DNA of 64,000 nt, from assembly GCF_003028575.1 (NCBI RefSeq), contig NZ_PYUD01000002.1, positions 372,001 to 436,000 on the forward strand, written 5' to 3'. Each line of letters begins with the position of its first letter. The stretch's first letter is position 1. The DNA is from Halomonas urumqiensis (GTDB lineage: Bacteria; Pseudomonadota; Gammaproteobacteria; Pseudomonadales; Halomonadaceae). The position numbers and the translations under genes are program-made. Of this stretch, positions 38,052 through 46,916 are shown piece after piece. The notes under the pieces are model-generated. The model worked only from the letters and a program-made list of their open reading frames with translations. It had not been told where the DNA came from and did no database searches.

Positions 38052-38289
38052 GCGGCGGGCCTCGTGGTCGGTGGCAAGGGGAGGGCGACTCCATGATCAT
38101 GGCGTGGCGATCAGGGTCGCGACTTGCGGCATCTTGCGGCATCATATCGCACAGCAGCATCGGGCGTCATTGTCGGGCGGCTGCCACGACCCCGGCACGC
38201 ATCGTGTATACTCGGCGGTCTTTACGGTGGCGGCGCGGCCGCGTCGCTGATCCATTTTTCGTGTATCGAGACGAGAGTTTTCCGGACCC

Positions 38290-38712
38290 ATGATCGATCA
38301 GCTGTTTGAATTCGTGCAGAACCACCCGCTATTGGTGGGCGCCTTCCTTATGGTACTGGTTGCCTGGATCGCCTATGAGGTTCGCAACAGCAGCGCCAAC
38401 GGCGTGACCTCAAGCGAGGCTACCCAACTGATCAACCGCGAGGACGCGGTGGTGCTGGATACCCGCGAGGCAGGTGACTTCAAGGCCGGGCACATCGCCG
38501 GGGCCCGCAACATACCCCAGAGCAAGATCGACGATCGCCTGGCCGAGCTCGAAAAGGTCAAGGAAAAGCCGATCGTCGTGGTCTGCAAGCAGGGTCAGTC
38601 ATCGGGTGCCACCGTCGCGAAGCTGGCCAAGGCCGGTTTTGCTCGCCCGCTCAAGCTCAAGGGCGGCATGATGCAGTGGCAGGCCGACGGCCTGCCGGTC
38701 GTCAAGAAGTAA
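38290..38712 (+). CDS. membrane-anchored rhodanese-like protein (YibN type)
   Basis: A 140-residue protein with one N-terminal hydrophobic segment (residues ~12-29, PLLVGAFLMVLVAWIAYEV) and a single rhodanese domain. VVLDTREAGDFKAGHIAGA near residue 53 is the CH2A-like segment, and the active cysteine sits in VVVCKQGQSSG near residue 97. It could carry sulfur from thiosulfate or persulfide at the membrane. It lies upstream of secB and divergent from gpmI, as yibN does in E. coli. A -10-like TATACT occurs at 38212-38217 in the upstream gap, without a clear -35 partner. Confidence 0.9.
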   Translation: MIDQLFEFVQNHPLLVGAFLMVLVAWIAYEVRNSSANGVTSSEATQLINREDAVVLDTREAGDFKAGHIAGARNIPQSKIDDRLAELEKVKEKPIVVVCKQGQSSGATVAKLAKAGFARPLKLKGGMMQWQADGLPVVKK

Positions 38713-38743
38713 TCTTCGTTCATCGTTTCAAAGGATCTTTCCC

Positions 38744-39271
38744 ATGGCGGAAGAGAACAACCAGAACGCCGGTACCGGCAACCAGGCAGCCGGCCAGCAG
38801 GACAAGCCCCAGCTGCAGTTCGCGCTCCAGCGCATCTACGTGAAGGACATCTCCTTCGAGGCGCCCAACTCGCCGTCGGTGTTCCAGCAGCCGTTCAAGC
38901 CCAAGGTCGGGCTGGACCTTAACACCTCGAGCCAGCAAGTGGGTGAAGACCTCTTTGAGGTGGTGATCAAGGTGACCGCCCAGGTCACTCACAGCGAGGA
39001 GGGCACCACGTCCTTCCTGGCCGAGATCGAGCAAGCCGGGCTGTTCCGCATCAGCGGCATCGAGGGCGCGCAGCTGGAGCATACGCTGGGCGCTTTCTGC
39101 CCCAACGTGCTGTTCCCCTATGCCCGCGAATGTGTCGACAACCTGGTCAATCGCGGTGGCTTCCCGCCCCTGATGCTGGCGCCGGTCAACTTCGAGGCGA
39201 TCTACGCCCAGAAGAAGAAGCGCGAGGCCGCCCAGGCCCAGCCGCAGGGCGAGCAGCCCACCCAGCAGTAG
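38744..39271 (+). CDS. secB: protein-export chaperone SecB
   Basis: A 175-residue tetrameric chaperone that keeps preproteins unfolded and delivers them to SecA. LQFALQRIYVKDISFEAPNS at the start, then LFRISGIEG, and the C-terminal core YARECVDNLVNRGGFPPLML are diagnostic. A Gln/Ala-rich tail replaces the usual SecA-binding zinc tail character only in part. AAGGA lies about nine bases upstream of the ATG. It follows the rhodanese gene at 31 bases. Confidence 0.97.
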   Translation: MAEENNQNAGTGNQAAGQQDKPQLQFALQRIYVKDISFEAPNSPSVFQQPFKPKVGLDLNTSSQQVGEDLFEVVIKVTAQVTHSEEGTTSFLAEIEQAGLFRISGIEGAQLEHTLGAFCPNVLFPYARECVDNLVNRGGFPPLMLAPVNFEAIYAQKKKREAAQAQPQGEQPTQQ

Positions 39272-39281
39272 GCGCGCGAGC

Positions 39282-40013
39282 TTGGCTTCCAAGGCGCCAC
39301 GCATCCACGTCGCCGCCGACTTTCGTGTCGGCGGCGACGTCGTTCTGCCCGACGGCCCCGCCCGTCATGTCGGGCGTGTGCTGCGCCTCGGCGAGGGCGC
39401 GCCGCTTTGCCTGTTCGATGGCCATGGCCACGAGGCAAGCGCGGTGATCGTCGCGGTCACGCGCAAGCAGGTGGTGGCACGCATCGAGGCCATCGAGCCT
39501 GGCGCCGGTGAGTCACCGTTGGCGGTTCACCTCGGCCAGGCGATCTCCAAGGGCGATCGCATGGACTACGCCATCCAGAAGTCCGTGGAACTGGGTGTGA
39601 CGGCGATCACCCCGCTCTACACCGAGCATGGCGACGTGCGGCTCAAGGGCGAGCGCGAGGCCAAGAAACACGCCCACTGGCAAGCGGTGGCCGCCAGCGC
39701 CTGCGAGCAGTGCGGTCGTGCGGTCGTGCCGCCTGTGCATCCGCCGGTGGCGCTGGCCGACTGGCTGGCCGAGCGTGACGAGGCGCTGCGCCTGGTGCTG
39801 CATCCCGGTGTGGCCGATGCCCTGGCGGAGAGCGGCACGCCGCCCAGTGCCGCGCTGCTGATCGGCCCCGAGGGCGGGCTTGCCGATGGCGAGGTTGCGG
39901 CTGCCCGGGCCGCCGGTTTCACGCCGCTCTCGCTAGGCCCGCGCATCCTGCGCACCGAGACCGCTCCGGTGGTGGCGCTTGCGCTGCTGCAATACCGCTT
40001 CGGCGACCTCTGA
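39282..40013 (+). CDS. rsmE: 16S rRNA (uracil-1498-N3)-methyltransferase
   Basis: A 243-residue SPOUT-class methyltransferase that modifies U1498 of 16S rRNA, the same length as in E. coli. IHVAADFRVGGDVVLPDGPA is the N-terminal PUA-like region. LGQAISKGDRMDYAIQKSVELGV near residue 86 and LIGPEGGLADGE near residue 191 are the S-adenosylmethionine knot. LGPRILRTETAPVVAL follows. The start is TTG at 39282, only 10 bases past the secB stop, with a weak ribosome site. Confidence 0.93.
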   Translation: MASKAPRIHVAADFRVGGDVVLPDGPARHVGRVLRLGEGAPLCLFDGHGHEASAVIVAVTRKQVVARIEAIEPGAGESPLAVHLGQAISKGDRMDYAIQKSVELGVTAITPLYTEHGDVRLKGEREAKKHAHWQAVAASACEQCGRAVVPPVHPPVALADWLAERDEALRLVLHPGVADALAESGTPPSAALLIGPEGGLADGEVAAARAAGFTPLSLGPRILRTETAPVVALALLQYRFGDL

Positions 40014-40099
40014 GCCGGCTTCACCTGCCGCCGGCGGCAGGCCATACTGTTGCGGTCGTCAAGCGATTGCCCCGTTCACTTCCCCGCTGGATCTTTCCC

Positions 40100-40867
40100 A
40101 TGGCTGATTCCCGTGACCGCCGGCCTGGCCAAACGCCGCGCCCCGATGCCTCCAGCGCTCGAGGGGCCCCCCGCCAGGACGTGTCGCCTGGCGCGCGGGG
40201 TGCCCCGCGGCGCTATCGCGCACCGAAAACCGCGGTCGGCGACGTCGCCTACCTCGAGGTGGTGACGGTCAACGAGACCGGTGCCTTTCTCGATTGGGGC
40301 CACCCCCGCGACCTGCTGTTGCCCTACGGCGAGCAGCGCTTCCGGCCCAGTGTCGGCAAGCGCGTTCTGGTGGTGATCTACGAGGACCAGCAGGGCCGGC
40401 CGGTGGCCTCCCAGAAGCTCGACCGCTTCGTTGAGGACGAGGCGGCGGGGCTGGCGCCGGGTGACGAGGTGACCCTGGTGATCGCCGACCAGACCGACCT
40501 CGGTTTCAAGGCGGTGGTCAACCATCGCTTCTGGGGCCTGCTCTACCGTGACGACATCACCCGGCCGCTGAGGCGTGGGCAGCGCGTGACCGGCTACGTC
40601 AAGCGCCTGCGCCAGGATGGCCGCCTCGATATCTCCCTGCTGCCGCCCGGCGAAGCGCGACTCGACGTGGTGGGCGAGGCGGTGCTCAAGGCGCTGCGCG
40701 AAAGCGGCGGCTACCTGCCGCTGGGCGACAAGAGCTCGGCCGCCGAAATCAAGGCACGTCTGGGGGTCAGCAAGAACGCCTACAAGCAGGCCATCGGCCG
40801 GCTCTACAAGCGCGGGGTGATCACCCTGGAGCCGACCGGGATTCGGTTGGTGCCGGGAGGAGATTGA
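40100..40867 (+). CDS. S1-like RNA-binding protein, CvfB/YitL family
   Basis: A 255-residue protein with a basic, low-complexity N-terminus (residues 1-45), OB-fold S1-like segments (VAYLEVVTVNETGAFLDWG near residue 47; GFKAVVNHRFWGLLYRDD near residue 137; RGQRVTGYVKRLRQDG) and a C-terminal winged-helix domain (YLPLGDKSSAAEIKARLGVSKNAYKQAIGRL). That layout matches CvfB. The biochemical role is not well defined: RNA binding and virulence-factor control were described in Staphylococcus. The ATG at 40100 gives a good N-terminus. Confidence 0.85.
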   Translation: MADSRDRRPGQTPRPDASSARGAPRQDVSPGARGAPRRYRAPKTAVGDVAYLEVVTVNETGAFLDWGHPRDLLLPYGEQRFRPSVGKRVLVVIYEDQQGRPVASQKLDRFVEDEAAGLAPGDEVTLVIADQTDLGFKAVVNHRFWGLLYRDDITRPLRRGQRVTGYVKRLRQDGRLDISLLPPGEARLDVVGEAVLKALRESGGYLPLGDKSSAAEIKARLGVSKNAYKQAIGRLYKRGVITLEPTGIRLVPGGD

Positions 40868-41179
40868 CCCAGGCGCTTGGCGCTATCGCTCGCGGTTGCT
40901 TATTGCACGAGGCTATTTCGTTCCCTCACGAGGCTGTTCCGGCGATAGGCCTGCGCGGTAGTCGCCCTCGAACCCTCTGGATGGTATGCGACGAGGGGCA
41001 CCGGGGCGGGCCGAAGAGGAGGTCATTTGCCAGGGATGGCAAATGTAGCGCCCAGGGACGGGTTCACAGCGCCTCCTCGCGGCCTGCCACCGGGCAACCC
41101 CGAGAGGTCATGGCTTGGTGCGCCTGCCGGCCATACGGCATACTGGCCCCATTGATTCTCTGCTGCGGAAGCCGATTCG
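40868..41179. other. 312-base intergenic region before gshB
   Basis: No credible gene. The right half holds a structured interspersed-type repeat (41016-41078). The rest shows no clear promoter, though the gshB promoter must lie here. A short duplication of CACGAGGCT (near 40907 and 40928) is also visible. Confidence 0.6.
41016..41078. repeat. structured intergenic repeat with three-way-junction potential
   Basis: Outer arms GAGGAGG (41016-41022) and CCTCCTC (41072-41078) enclose two hairpins. Hairpin 1 is CATTTGCC/GGCAAATG (41024-41031 with 41038-41045, loop AGGGAT). Hairpin 2 is GCGC/GCGC (41048-41051 with 41069-41072), with a loop containing CAGGGACGGGTTCACA. This loop wording recurs, from memory, in intergenic repeats of Halomonas and related genomes, so I read it as a dispersed repeat. 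Only one copy is seen here. Confidence 0.65.
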
Positions 41180-42148
41180 ATGAATGAACGCGCCCTCAAG
41201 GTGGGTGTGGTGATGGATCCCATCGCCGACATCGCCTACAAGAAGGATACCTCCATGGCCATGCTGTGGGCGGCCCGTGATCGCGGCTGGTCGCTGCACT
41301 ACCTCGAGCAGGATGATCTGTTCCTGCGCGATGGTCGTGCCCATGGTCGCATGCGCGAGCTCGAGGTATACCGTGACCCCAGCCACTGGTACGAGCTGGG
41401 CGAGCCCGCCGCGCGCCCGCTTGCCGAGCTCGATGTGATCCTGATGCGCAAGGATCCGCCGGTGGATGCCCACTTCCTGAATGCCGTGCACCTGCTGGGC
41501 TTCGCCGAGCGCGAAGGCGTGCTGGTGGTCAACCCCACCCGGGCGCTGCTCGAATGCAACGAAAAGCTGTTCGCCCAGCAGTTCCCGCAGTGCTGCACGC
41601 CGACCCTGGTGTCGTGCAGCGAACCGGTGCTGCGCGCCTTCCATGCCGAGCACCAGGACGTGATCTTCAAGCCACTGGATGGCATGGGCGGCAGCGGCAT
41701 CTTTCATGTGAGTCCGGAAGGCCGCAACCTCGGCGCGATCATCGAGATGCTGACCGAGCGTGGTAGCCGCCAGATCATGGCCCAGCGCTACATTCCCGAG
41801 ATCAGCGCGGGGGACACCCGCATCCTGCTGGTCGATGGCGAACCGGTGCCCTTCGGCCTGGCGCGCGTGCCCATGGCCGGCGAGACCCGTGGCAACCTGG
41901 CGGCGGGCGGCACCGGCATCACCCGTGAGCTCACCGCGCGCGATCACTGGCTGATCGAACAGGTGCAAACGATGATCCGCGAGAAGGGCCTGATGTTCGT
42001 TGGACTCGACGTGATCGGTGACTACATCACCGAAATCAATGTGACGAGCCCCACCTGCGTGCGCGAGATCGACGACCAGCGCGGTACCGATATCGCCGGG
42101 CTGCTGATGGATGCCATTCTGCGACGCCTCGACTCGCGCCTGGCCTGA
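41180..42148 (+). CDS. gshB: glutathione synthetase
   Basis: A 322-residue ATP-grasp enzyme that joins gamma-glutamylcysteine and glycine. KVGVVMDPIADIAYKKDTSM at the N-terminus, IFKPLDGMGGSGIFHV near residue 163 and FVGLDVIGDYITEINVTSPT near residue 273 are the family's substrate, ATP and metal segments. It opens the conserved gshB-tonB-yqgE-ruvX run seen also in Pseudomonas. Confidence 0.97.
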   Translation: MNERALKVGVVMDPIADIAYKKDTSMAMLWAARDRGWSLHYLEQDDLFLRDGRAHGRMRELEVYRDPSHWYELGEPAARPLAELDVILMRKDPPVDAHFLNAVHLLGFAEREGVLVVNPTRALLECNEKLFAQQFPQCCTPTLVSCSEPVLRAFHAEHQDVIFKPLDGMGGSGIFHVSPEGRNLGAIIEMLTERGSRQIMAQRYIPEISAGDTRILLVDGEPVPFGLARVPMAGETRGNLAAGGTGITRELTARDHWLIEQVQTMIREKGLMFVGLDVIGDYITEINVTSPTCVREIDDQRGTDIAGLLMDAILRRLDSRLA

Positions 42149-42163
42149 GCCAGGAGGCATGCC

Positions 42164-43114
42164 GTGTCCGAAAGCGCCTCTATTCGGTTGAGTGACATGC
42201 AGGTCAATGATCCGATCCAGTATGCCCCGGTCACGCGGCCCTATCGCCGCTGGTTTGCGTGGTCGTTGGCGCTGCTGCTGCACCTGCTGGTGATCGGGGG
42301 CGTGGCGAGCCTGCAGTTTGCCGCGCCACCGTTCGAGCCCACCAGCGTGGACGTGGTACTGGTCACCCGCTCATCCCCGTCACCGGTCGACGCCAATGCC
42401 ATTGCCGACGCTGACCAGCAGGCTGCCGGGCAGCAACAGCGGGAGGCGCCCGCCGAGTCCCGCGCCGCGCCGATGGAGGATCTCCCTGACGTGCAGCAGA
42501 GCCAGCGCGACGTGGACCCGGCGACCCCGGCGGAACCCCAGCAGGCGGCACGGGTCGAGCCCGAAACGCGGCCCGTCGAGCAAGCGCCGCCCACCGCCGA
42601 TGCCCCGAGCGACACCGACGCGCCACCGGAACCGCGTGACAGCGCCCCCCAGGCGACGGATGCCTCGGCCCCACCGACCGCCGCGGCCCCTTCGGCTTCC
42701 GGCCGTGACCTGCTCGCCCAGGCCACGCGCAGCATCCGCGAGCAAGGGGTTGCCCCCGAGGCGGCGGGACCGGAGACCGGCGCCAGCCAGCTGGCCGCCA
42801 GCCGTGCCGCCGAGGCACGCTACGTGGACGACTGGACACGCCGTGTCGAGGACTACGGCAACCGGGTTCACCCGGCCTCCGCCGATCTGCATGGCCAGTT
42901 ACGGATTCGCGTGGTGATTGGCCGCGACGGCGAGCTTCGCCAGGCGGAGGTGGTACAATCGTCGGGACACGCCGAACTCGACCAGGCTGCGTTGGAAACC
43001 GTCCATGGGGCGGCGCCCTATCGGCCCTTCGACCGAAGCATGGGGGCGCTCGACAGTCTCTCCATCACTCGTGTCTGGCGGTTCGGCCAAGGCAATCATT
43101 ACGGCGTGCAATAG
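42164..43114 (+). CDS. tonB: energy transducer TonB
   Basis: A 316-residue inner-membrane protein that couples proton motive force to outer-membrane receptors. One membrane segment (about 31-51, FAWSLALLLHLLVIGGVAS), then a Pro/Ala/Gln-rich periplasmic linker (about 60-190), then a C-terminal TonB domain (about 225-316) with RIRVVIGRDGELRQAEVVQS. The start is GTG at 42164, set by a perfect AGGAGG six bases upstream. No exbB/exbD is next to it, so it must share a motor encoded elsewhere. This placement between gshB and yqgE is like the Pseudomonas tonB3 locus. Confidence 0.9.
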   Translation: MSESASIRLSDMQVNDPIQYAPVTRPYRRWFAWSLALLLHLLVIGGVASLQFAAPPFEPTSVDVVLVTRSSPSPVDANAIADADQQAAGQQQREAPAESRAAPMEDLPDVQQSQRDVDPATPAEPQQAARVEPETRPVEQAPPTADAPSDTDAPPEPRDSAPQATDASAPPTAAAPSASGRDLLAQATRSIREQGVAPEAAGPETGASQLAASRAAEARYVDDWTRRVEDYGNRVHPASADLHGQLRIRVVIGRDGELRQAEVVQSSGHAELDQAALETVHGAAPYRPFDRSMGALDSLSITRVWRFGQGNHYGVQ

Positions 43115-43131
43115 GACCGCCGGGGAGTCTC

Positions 43132-43704
43132 ATGCAATCGTTGCAACACTTCGGCCTGAAAGACCACTTCCTGCTGGCAATGCCGCACCTGGAAGACCCC
43201 AACTTCGCCGGTAGCCTGAGCTATCTGTGCGATCACGACGAGAAAGGCACCATGGGGGTGATCGTCAACCGGCCGCTGGAGCTGACCCTCGATGCACTGT
43301 TCGAGCAGCTCGAGCTGGATGGCGAGAGCAGCCCGCACCGCGATGCACCGGTCTACTACGGGGGGCCGGTGCACAAGGATCGCGGGTTCATTCTGCACCG
43401 CGGTTCCAGCGCCGCCTGGGATTCCAGTATCCAGGTGGCCGAGGACATCGCGCTGACCACCTCCATGGACATGCTGCAGGCCCTGGCGCAAGGCCAGGGG
43501 CCAGAACAGTTCCTGGTGTGCCTGGGCTGCGCGGGCTGGGAGTCGGGGCAACTGGAGAGCGAGCTGCTGGAGAACGCATGGCTGACCGTTGAAGGCCGCG
43601 CCGACATCCTCTTCGAGGTACCCGCGGAGCAGCGCCTCTCCGCTGCCGCCGGCATCCTGGGAGTCGACCTGAACCTGATGACGCGCGAGGCCGGGCACAG
43701 CTGA
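43132..43704 (+). CDS. yqgE: YqgE/AlgH family protein (UPF0301)
   Basis: A 190-residue cytosolic protein of the UPF0301 family. LKDHFLLAMPHLEDPNFAGS near the start, GVIVNRPLELTLDALF, then YYGGPVHKDRGFILH and FLVCLGCAGWESGQLESEL are the family's marks. It is called AlgH in Pseudomonas, where it was linked to alginate control, but its molecular role is not established. Its TGA overlaps the ruvX ATG by one base. Confidence 0.93.
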   Translation: MQSLQHFGLKDHFLLAMPHLEDPNFAGSLSYLCDHDEKGTMGVIVNRPLELTLDALFEQLELDGESSPHRDAPVYYGGPVHKDRGFILHRGSSAAWDSSIQVAEDIALTTSMDMLQALAQGQGPEQFLVCLGCAGWESGQLESELLENAWLTVEGRADILFEVPAEQRLSAAAGILGVDLNLMTREAGHS

Positions 43705-44150
43705 TGGCGAATGTCGGTCAGCGCCTGGTCCTGGCCTTCGATTTCGGTACCCGACGTATCGGCGTGGCCGTGGGTAATGAGCTGGTGGCCAGTGCCCGGG
43801 AACTGACGCCGCTGATGGCGCGCGATGGTATTCCCGATTGGCAACGGGTGGCGGCGCTGGTGGATGAGTGGCGGCCCGACCTGTTCGTGGTCGGCTTGCC
43901 GCTGGAGCTCGATGGCGCGGAACTCGAGATGTGCGTGCGTGCCCGCAAGTTCGGCAAGCGCCTGTTCGGGCGCTTCGGCGTGCCCTGCGAGATGGTCGAC
44001 GAGCGTGGCACCACCCGTGAGGCCAAGACCATCGCCCGGCAACGCGGCCACCGCGGCAATTACCGTGACGATGGCGTCGACGGCATTGCCGCGGTGCTGA
44101 TTCTGGAGAGCTGGTTCGCGACTTGCGAGGGGCTGCCCAGGAATATCTGA
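43704..44150 (+). CDS. ruvX: pre-16S rRNA nuclease / Holliday junction resolvase-like YqgF
   Basis: A 148-residue RNase H-fold nuclease that trims the 5' end of 16S rRNA precursor. LAFDFGTRRIGVAVGNE near residue 10 gives the first catalytic Asp, FVVGLPLELDGAE near residue 62 is the YqgF signature, and DGVDGIAAVLILESW near residue 128 has the last Asp. It overlaps yqgE by one base, ending the gshB-tonB-yqgE-ruvX operon, and is convergent with a membrane protein gene. Confidence 0.95.
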   Translation: MANVGQRLVLAFDFGTRRIGVAVGNELVASARELTPLMARDGIPDWQRVAALVDEWRPDLFVVGLPLELDGAELEMCVRARKFGKRLFGRFGVPCEMVDERGTTREAKTIARQRGHRGNYRDDGVDGIAAVLILESWFATCEGLPRNI

Positions 44151-44184
44151 GCAGACCAGGCGTCGTTCAGGCGCCGTCGCCGTG

Positions 44185-44823
44185 TCAGGCGGGGGTGTCG
44201 GAGTGTGGCGGGTGGAAATCCCCCACCGAGATCCCGGCGAATTTCTCGAGGAAGAACACCATCGTGGAGGGACAGCGGAAACTCTCGCTGAAGCGCTCCT
44301 CCTGGCCTTCGCGGCGGCGTGTGACGCTGGCACGATATTCACTGCCCGTCTTGACCACCTCGACACTCGCTTGCCGGTCGGCCTCGTGTTTTTCGGCCTC
44401 CACACGGCCGCGCTCGGCCAGCATGTCATCCAGGGCGCGTCCGCCTTCCCGCTCCTCGGGCGTGGCCCAGAGTTCCTGGTCGCGATTGCCGTAGCGATAA
44501 AGGATCACCACCATGAGCAGCGAGAACACCGTACTGGTCAGCATCCAGGTCATCATCGCGCCGGATACCGATACCGTCAGCACCACATACAGCTGTGCCA
44601 GTGACGCCACCCCAAGCACCACGGCCAGGGGCCGCCACATTCTCGGGTTCATGAACCCGCGCTCGAGGATGTAGCCCCAAAGCCCGGTGACCACCAGGGC
44701 ACCGGCGACCAGGTGGGCCAGGGCGATGGCGGTGCCACCTCCCGCGAGTATGGCGATCACTCCCACCACGATCAGCAGGGTGTAGAAGGCCGCGAGCATC
44801 TGATAGGCGCGGTTGAGGGTCAT
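44185..44823 (-). CDS. hypothetical four-span inner-membrane protein with charged C-terminus
   Basis: I do not recognise this 212-residue protein. Hydrophobic spans lie at about residues 8-28, 31-51, 65-83 and 87-108. A soluble C-terminal region follows with a highly charged helix (about 120-150) and a tail FPPHSDTPA-like in composition. The start is ambiguous: GGAGG lies at 44833-44837, ten bases before the ATG at 44823 and four before an ATG at 44829; an earlier ATG at 44853 lies upstream of that ribosome site. It is separated from pyrB by 126 bases and convergent with ruvX. Confidence 0.75.
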   Translation of the reverse strand: MTLNRAYQMLAAFYTLLIVVGVIAILAGGGTAIALAHLVAGALVVTGLWGYILERGFMNPRMWRPLAVVLGVASLAQLYVVLTVSVSGAMMTWMLTSTVFSLLMVVILYRYGNRDQELWATPEEREGGRALDDMLAERGRVEAEKHEADRQASVEVVKTGSEYRASVTRRREGQEERFSESFRCPSTMVFFLEKFAGISVGDFHPPHSDTPA

Positions 44824-44949
44824 GGGCATCATGCCTCCGTGGTTGTTGGCCACCCGCTGGGGCGGCCCATCTTGTTGTCTGGCTGTCGTCGTGACGTGTT
44901 CGTATGACTCGTCACAATCTTAGGCGATCATGACGCGGAGTGTGAGTGC

Positions 44950-45981
44950 TTAGAATTCAGGGTCGTCAACGCCAACACGTGCCGGCACAAACCAGCGCAC
45001 CGGGCGCGCGTCACGTTCGACCAGCTCCTCCACCCCGAGCAGGGTAGCGAATATCGCCATGCGCACAGGGATGCCGTTGTCGGTCTGGCGGAAGATCGCC
45101 AGGCGCGAGTCGCCATTGAGGTCGACATCGAGGTCGTTGGCACCTGGCCGGCTGTCACGGGGCAGTGGGTGCATGACGATGGTGGTGGCATTGCAGCGGC
45201 TGTCGAGAAAGGCGCGGTTGACGGTGAAATCCTCTGAAACGCCGGCGAAGTTCTCGCTCATTTCCTGGGTGAAGCGCTCCTTCTGGATGCGCGTGGTGTA
45301 GACCACGTCGAGGTCGCTGAAGTCGCCGGCCAGGCTCTCGCGTTGCTCCACGCGGTGGCCACGCGAGGTCACCAGGTCGATCAGCGGCGTCGGCATCTCG
45401 AGCCCCGGCGGCGAGACCAGGCTGATGCGCATCTCATCGTACAGCGACAGCAGCTTGATCAGCGAGTGCACGGTGCGACCATGCTTCAAGTCGCCCGTAA
45501 GCAGCACATGGGCCCCCGCCAGTGACTTGCCGAGATGGGCAAACTCCTTGTCGATGGTATAGAAGTCCAGCAGCGCCTGGCTCGGGTGCTCGCCGGGGCC
45601 GTCACCGCCGTTGATCACCGGAACATGGGTCGCCGCGGCGAATTCGGCTACCGAGCCCTGGTCGGGGTGACGCATCACGATGGCATCGCAGTACCCGCTC
45701 ATCACCCGGCTGGTGTCATACAGCGATTCCCCCTTGGCCATGGAGGAGAAGGTGAAGCCGGTGGTGTCGCAGACACTGCCACCGAGGCGGCAGAAGGCAG
45801 CGTTGAAACTGACTCGGGTGCGCGTGCTGGCCTCGAAGAACAGGTTGCCGAGCACGGCGCCTTCCAGCACTCGGGTGACCTGTCGGCGACAGGCGAAGGG
45901 CTCCATGCGTTTGGCCACCCGCATCAGGTGGTTGACATGGTCACGTGACAGGGAATCGACGGAGAGCAGGTGGGAACTCAT
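44950..45981 (-). CDS. pyrB: aspartate carbamoyltransferase catalytic chain
   Basis: A 343-residue enzyme that makes carbamoyl-aspartate, the first committed step of pyrimidine synthesis. FFEASTRTRVSFNAAFCRLG near residue 52 is the carbamoyl-phosphate loop; NGGDGPGEHPSQALLDFYT near residue 122 and IVMHPLPRDSRPG near residue 267 are the active-site segments. No pyrI regulatory gene or pyrC-like dihydroorotase pseudo-chain is adjacent, so this may be a stand-alone type. The ATG at 45981 is chosen; the longer frame adds a Pro-rich stretch without similarity. Confidence 0.94.
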   Translation of the reverse strand: MSSHLLSVDSLSRDHVNHLMRVAKRMEPFACRRQVTRVLEGAVLGNLFFEASTRTRVSFNAAFCRLGGSVCDTTGFTFSSMAKGESLYDTSRVMSGYCDAIVMRHPDQGSVAEFAAATHVPVINGGDGPGEHPSQALLDFYTIDKEFAHLGKSLAGAHVLLTGDLKHGRTVHSLIKLLSLYDEMRISLVSPPGLEMPTPLIDLVTSRGHRVEQRESLAGDFSDLDVVYTTRIQKERFTQEMSENFAGVSEDFTVNRAFLDSRCNATTIVMHPLPRDSRPGANDLDVDLNGDSRLAIFRQTDNGIPVRMAIFATLLGVEELVERDARPVRWFVPARVGVDDPEF

Positions 45982-46088
45982 CGCGGGCCTCGGCTGGCAG
46001 GGGAAATCGGGCGCTAGTGTACTGCGGCCGGGCATCGCCTTGACAGCCCACGACGGCTACCGCCCGCCGGCCAATCAAGCGATCGTGG

Positions 46089-46916
46089 TCACCAGGGCTC
46101 GGGAATCCGGCCACCGAGATGGGCGGTGATCTCGGCTGCCGTATCGCGCACCAGCGCGCCGAGCTCCAGCAGGCGAGCTTCCGGGATTCGCGCCACAGGG
46201 CCCGAAACCGAGATGGCAGCCAGTGGAATACCGTGCTGATCGTGAATGCAGGCGGCCACGCAGTGCAGGCCGATGGCATGCTCCTCGCGGTCACCGGCGA
46301 AGCCCTGGCGGCGAATCTCGGCAAGGCCTTCGCGCAATGCCTGGGGAGTGGCCAGGGTGTTCTCGGTGACCTGGGTCAGGCCCTGCTCGCTGAGGACTCG
46401 CTCGAGCTCGTCATCCGGCAGCCAGGCCATCAGCGCCTTGCCCACCCCGGAGGCGTGCAGCGGTGCCCGCGAGCCAAGCCGGGTGATCATGCGCATCATC
46501 TGTGGCGATTCGCTCTGGGCGAGGAACACCGCCGTGCCATTGTCGCGAATACCCAGGTTGGCGGTCTCGCCGGTCTGGGCGGTCAGACGACGCAGGAACG
46601 GTCGGCTGGTGCCCACGAAGTCGCGAGCCTCGAGGAAGCTGTTGCCAATGCGGAACGTCTTGACGTCGATCTTCCATACGCCAAGTTCAGCATCCTGGAT
46701 CACGAAGCCCTGGCTCTGCAGCGCCTGGAGAAGCCGGTGGGTGGTGGAAGGTGCCAGGTCGGCCTGTTCGGCGAGCTCCGACAGCGCAAGCCCTCCGGGG
46801 CTTGCCGATAGCCGCTCGAGCAGGTTGAGCCCGCGCACCAGTGACTGGCTGTGGCCGCTGACACTCTTCCCTGATCCGGCGGGGCGTCCCGCCGTCCTGC
46901 GCTTGCCTTCGCTCAC
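46089..46916 (-). CDS. IclR-family transcriptional regulator
   Basis: A 275-residue DNA-binding repressor or activator. After a basic, Gly-rich N-terminus (1-20) comes a winged helix-turn-helix (about 22-85: LVRGLNLLERLSASPGGLAL, then APSTTHRLLQALQSQGFV). The C-terminal IclR effector domain follows (about 100-275), with HASGVGKALMAWLPDDELE, then GFAGDREEHAIGLHCVAA, and AAISVSGPVARI. The start is GTG at 46916, because AGGAG precedes it at the right spacing; the longer frame from 46967 is less likely. It lies 117 bases past the enoyl-CoA hydratase start region on the same strand, so it may control that gene. The ligand is unknown. Confidence 0.88.
   Translation of the reverse strand: MSEGKRRTAGRPAGSGKSVSGHSQSLVRGLNLLERLSASPGGLALSELAEQADLAPSTTHRLLQALQSQGFVIQDAELGVWKIDVKTFRIGNSFLEARDFVGTSRPFLRRLTAQTGETANLGIRDNGTAVFLAQSESPQMMRMITRLGSRAPLHASGVGKALMAWLPDDELERVLSEQGLTQVTENTLATPQALREGLAEIRRQGFAGDREEHAIGLHCVAACIHDQHGIPLAAISVSGPVARIPEARLLELGALVRDTAAEITAHLGGRIPEPW

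Noticed and set aside
36633-38096. 487-codon open frame antisense to gpmI
   Set aside because: gpmI is complete with active-site motifs; the antisense product has repetitive Gly/His/Val composition typical of shadows.
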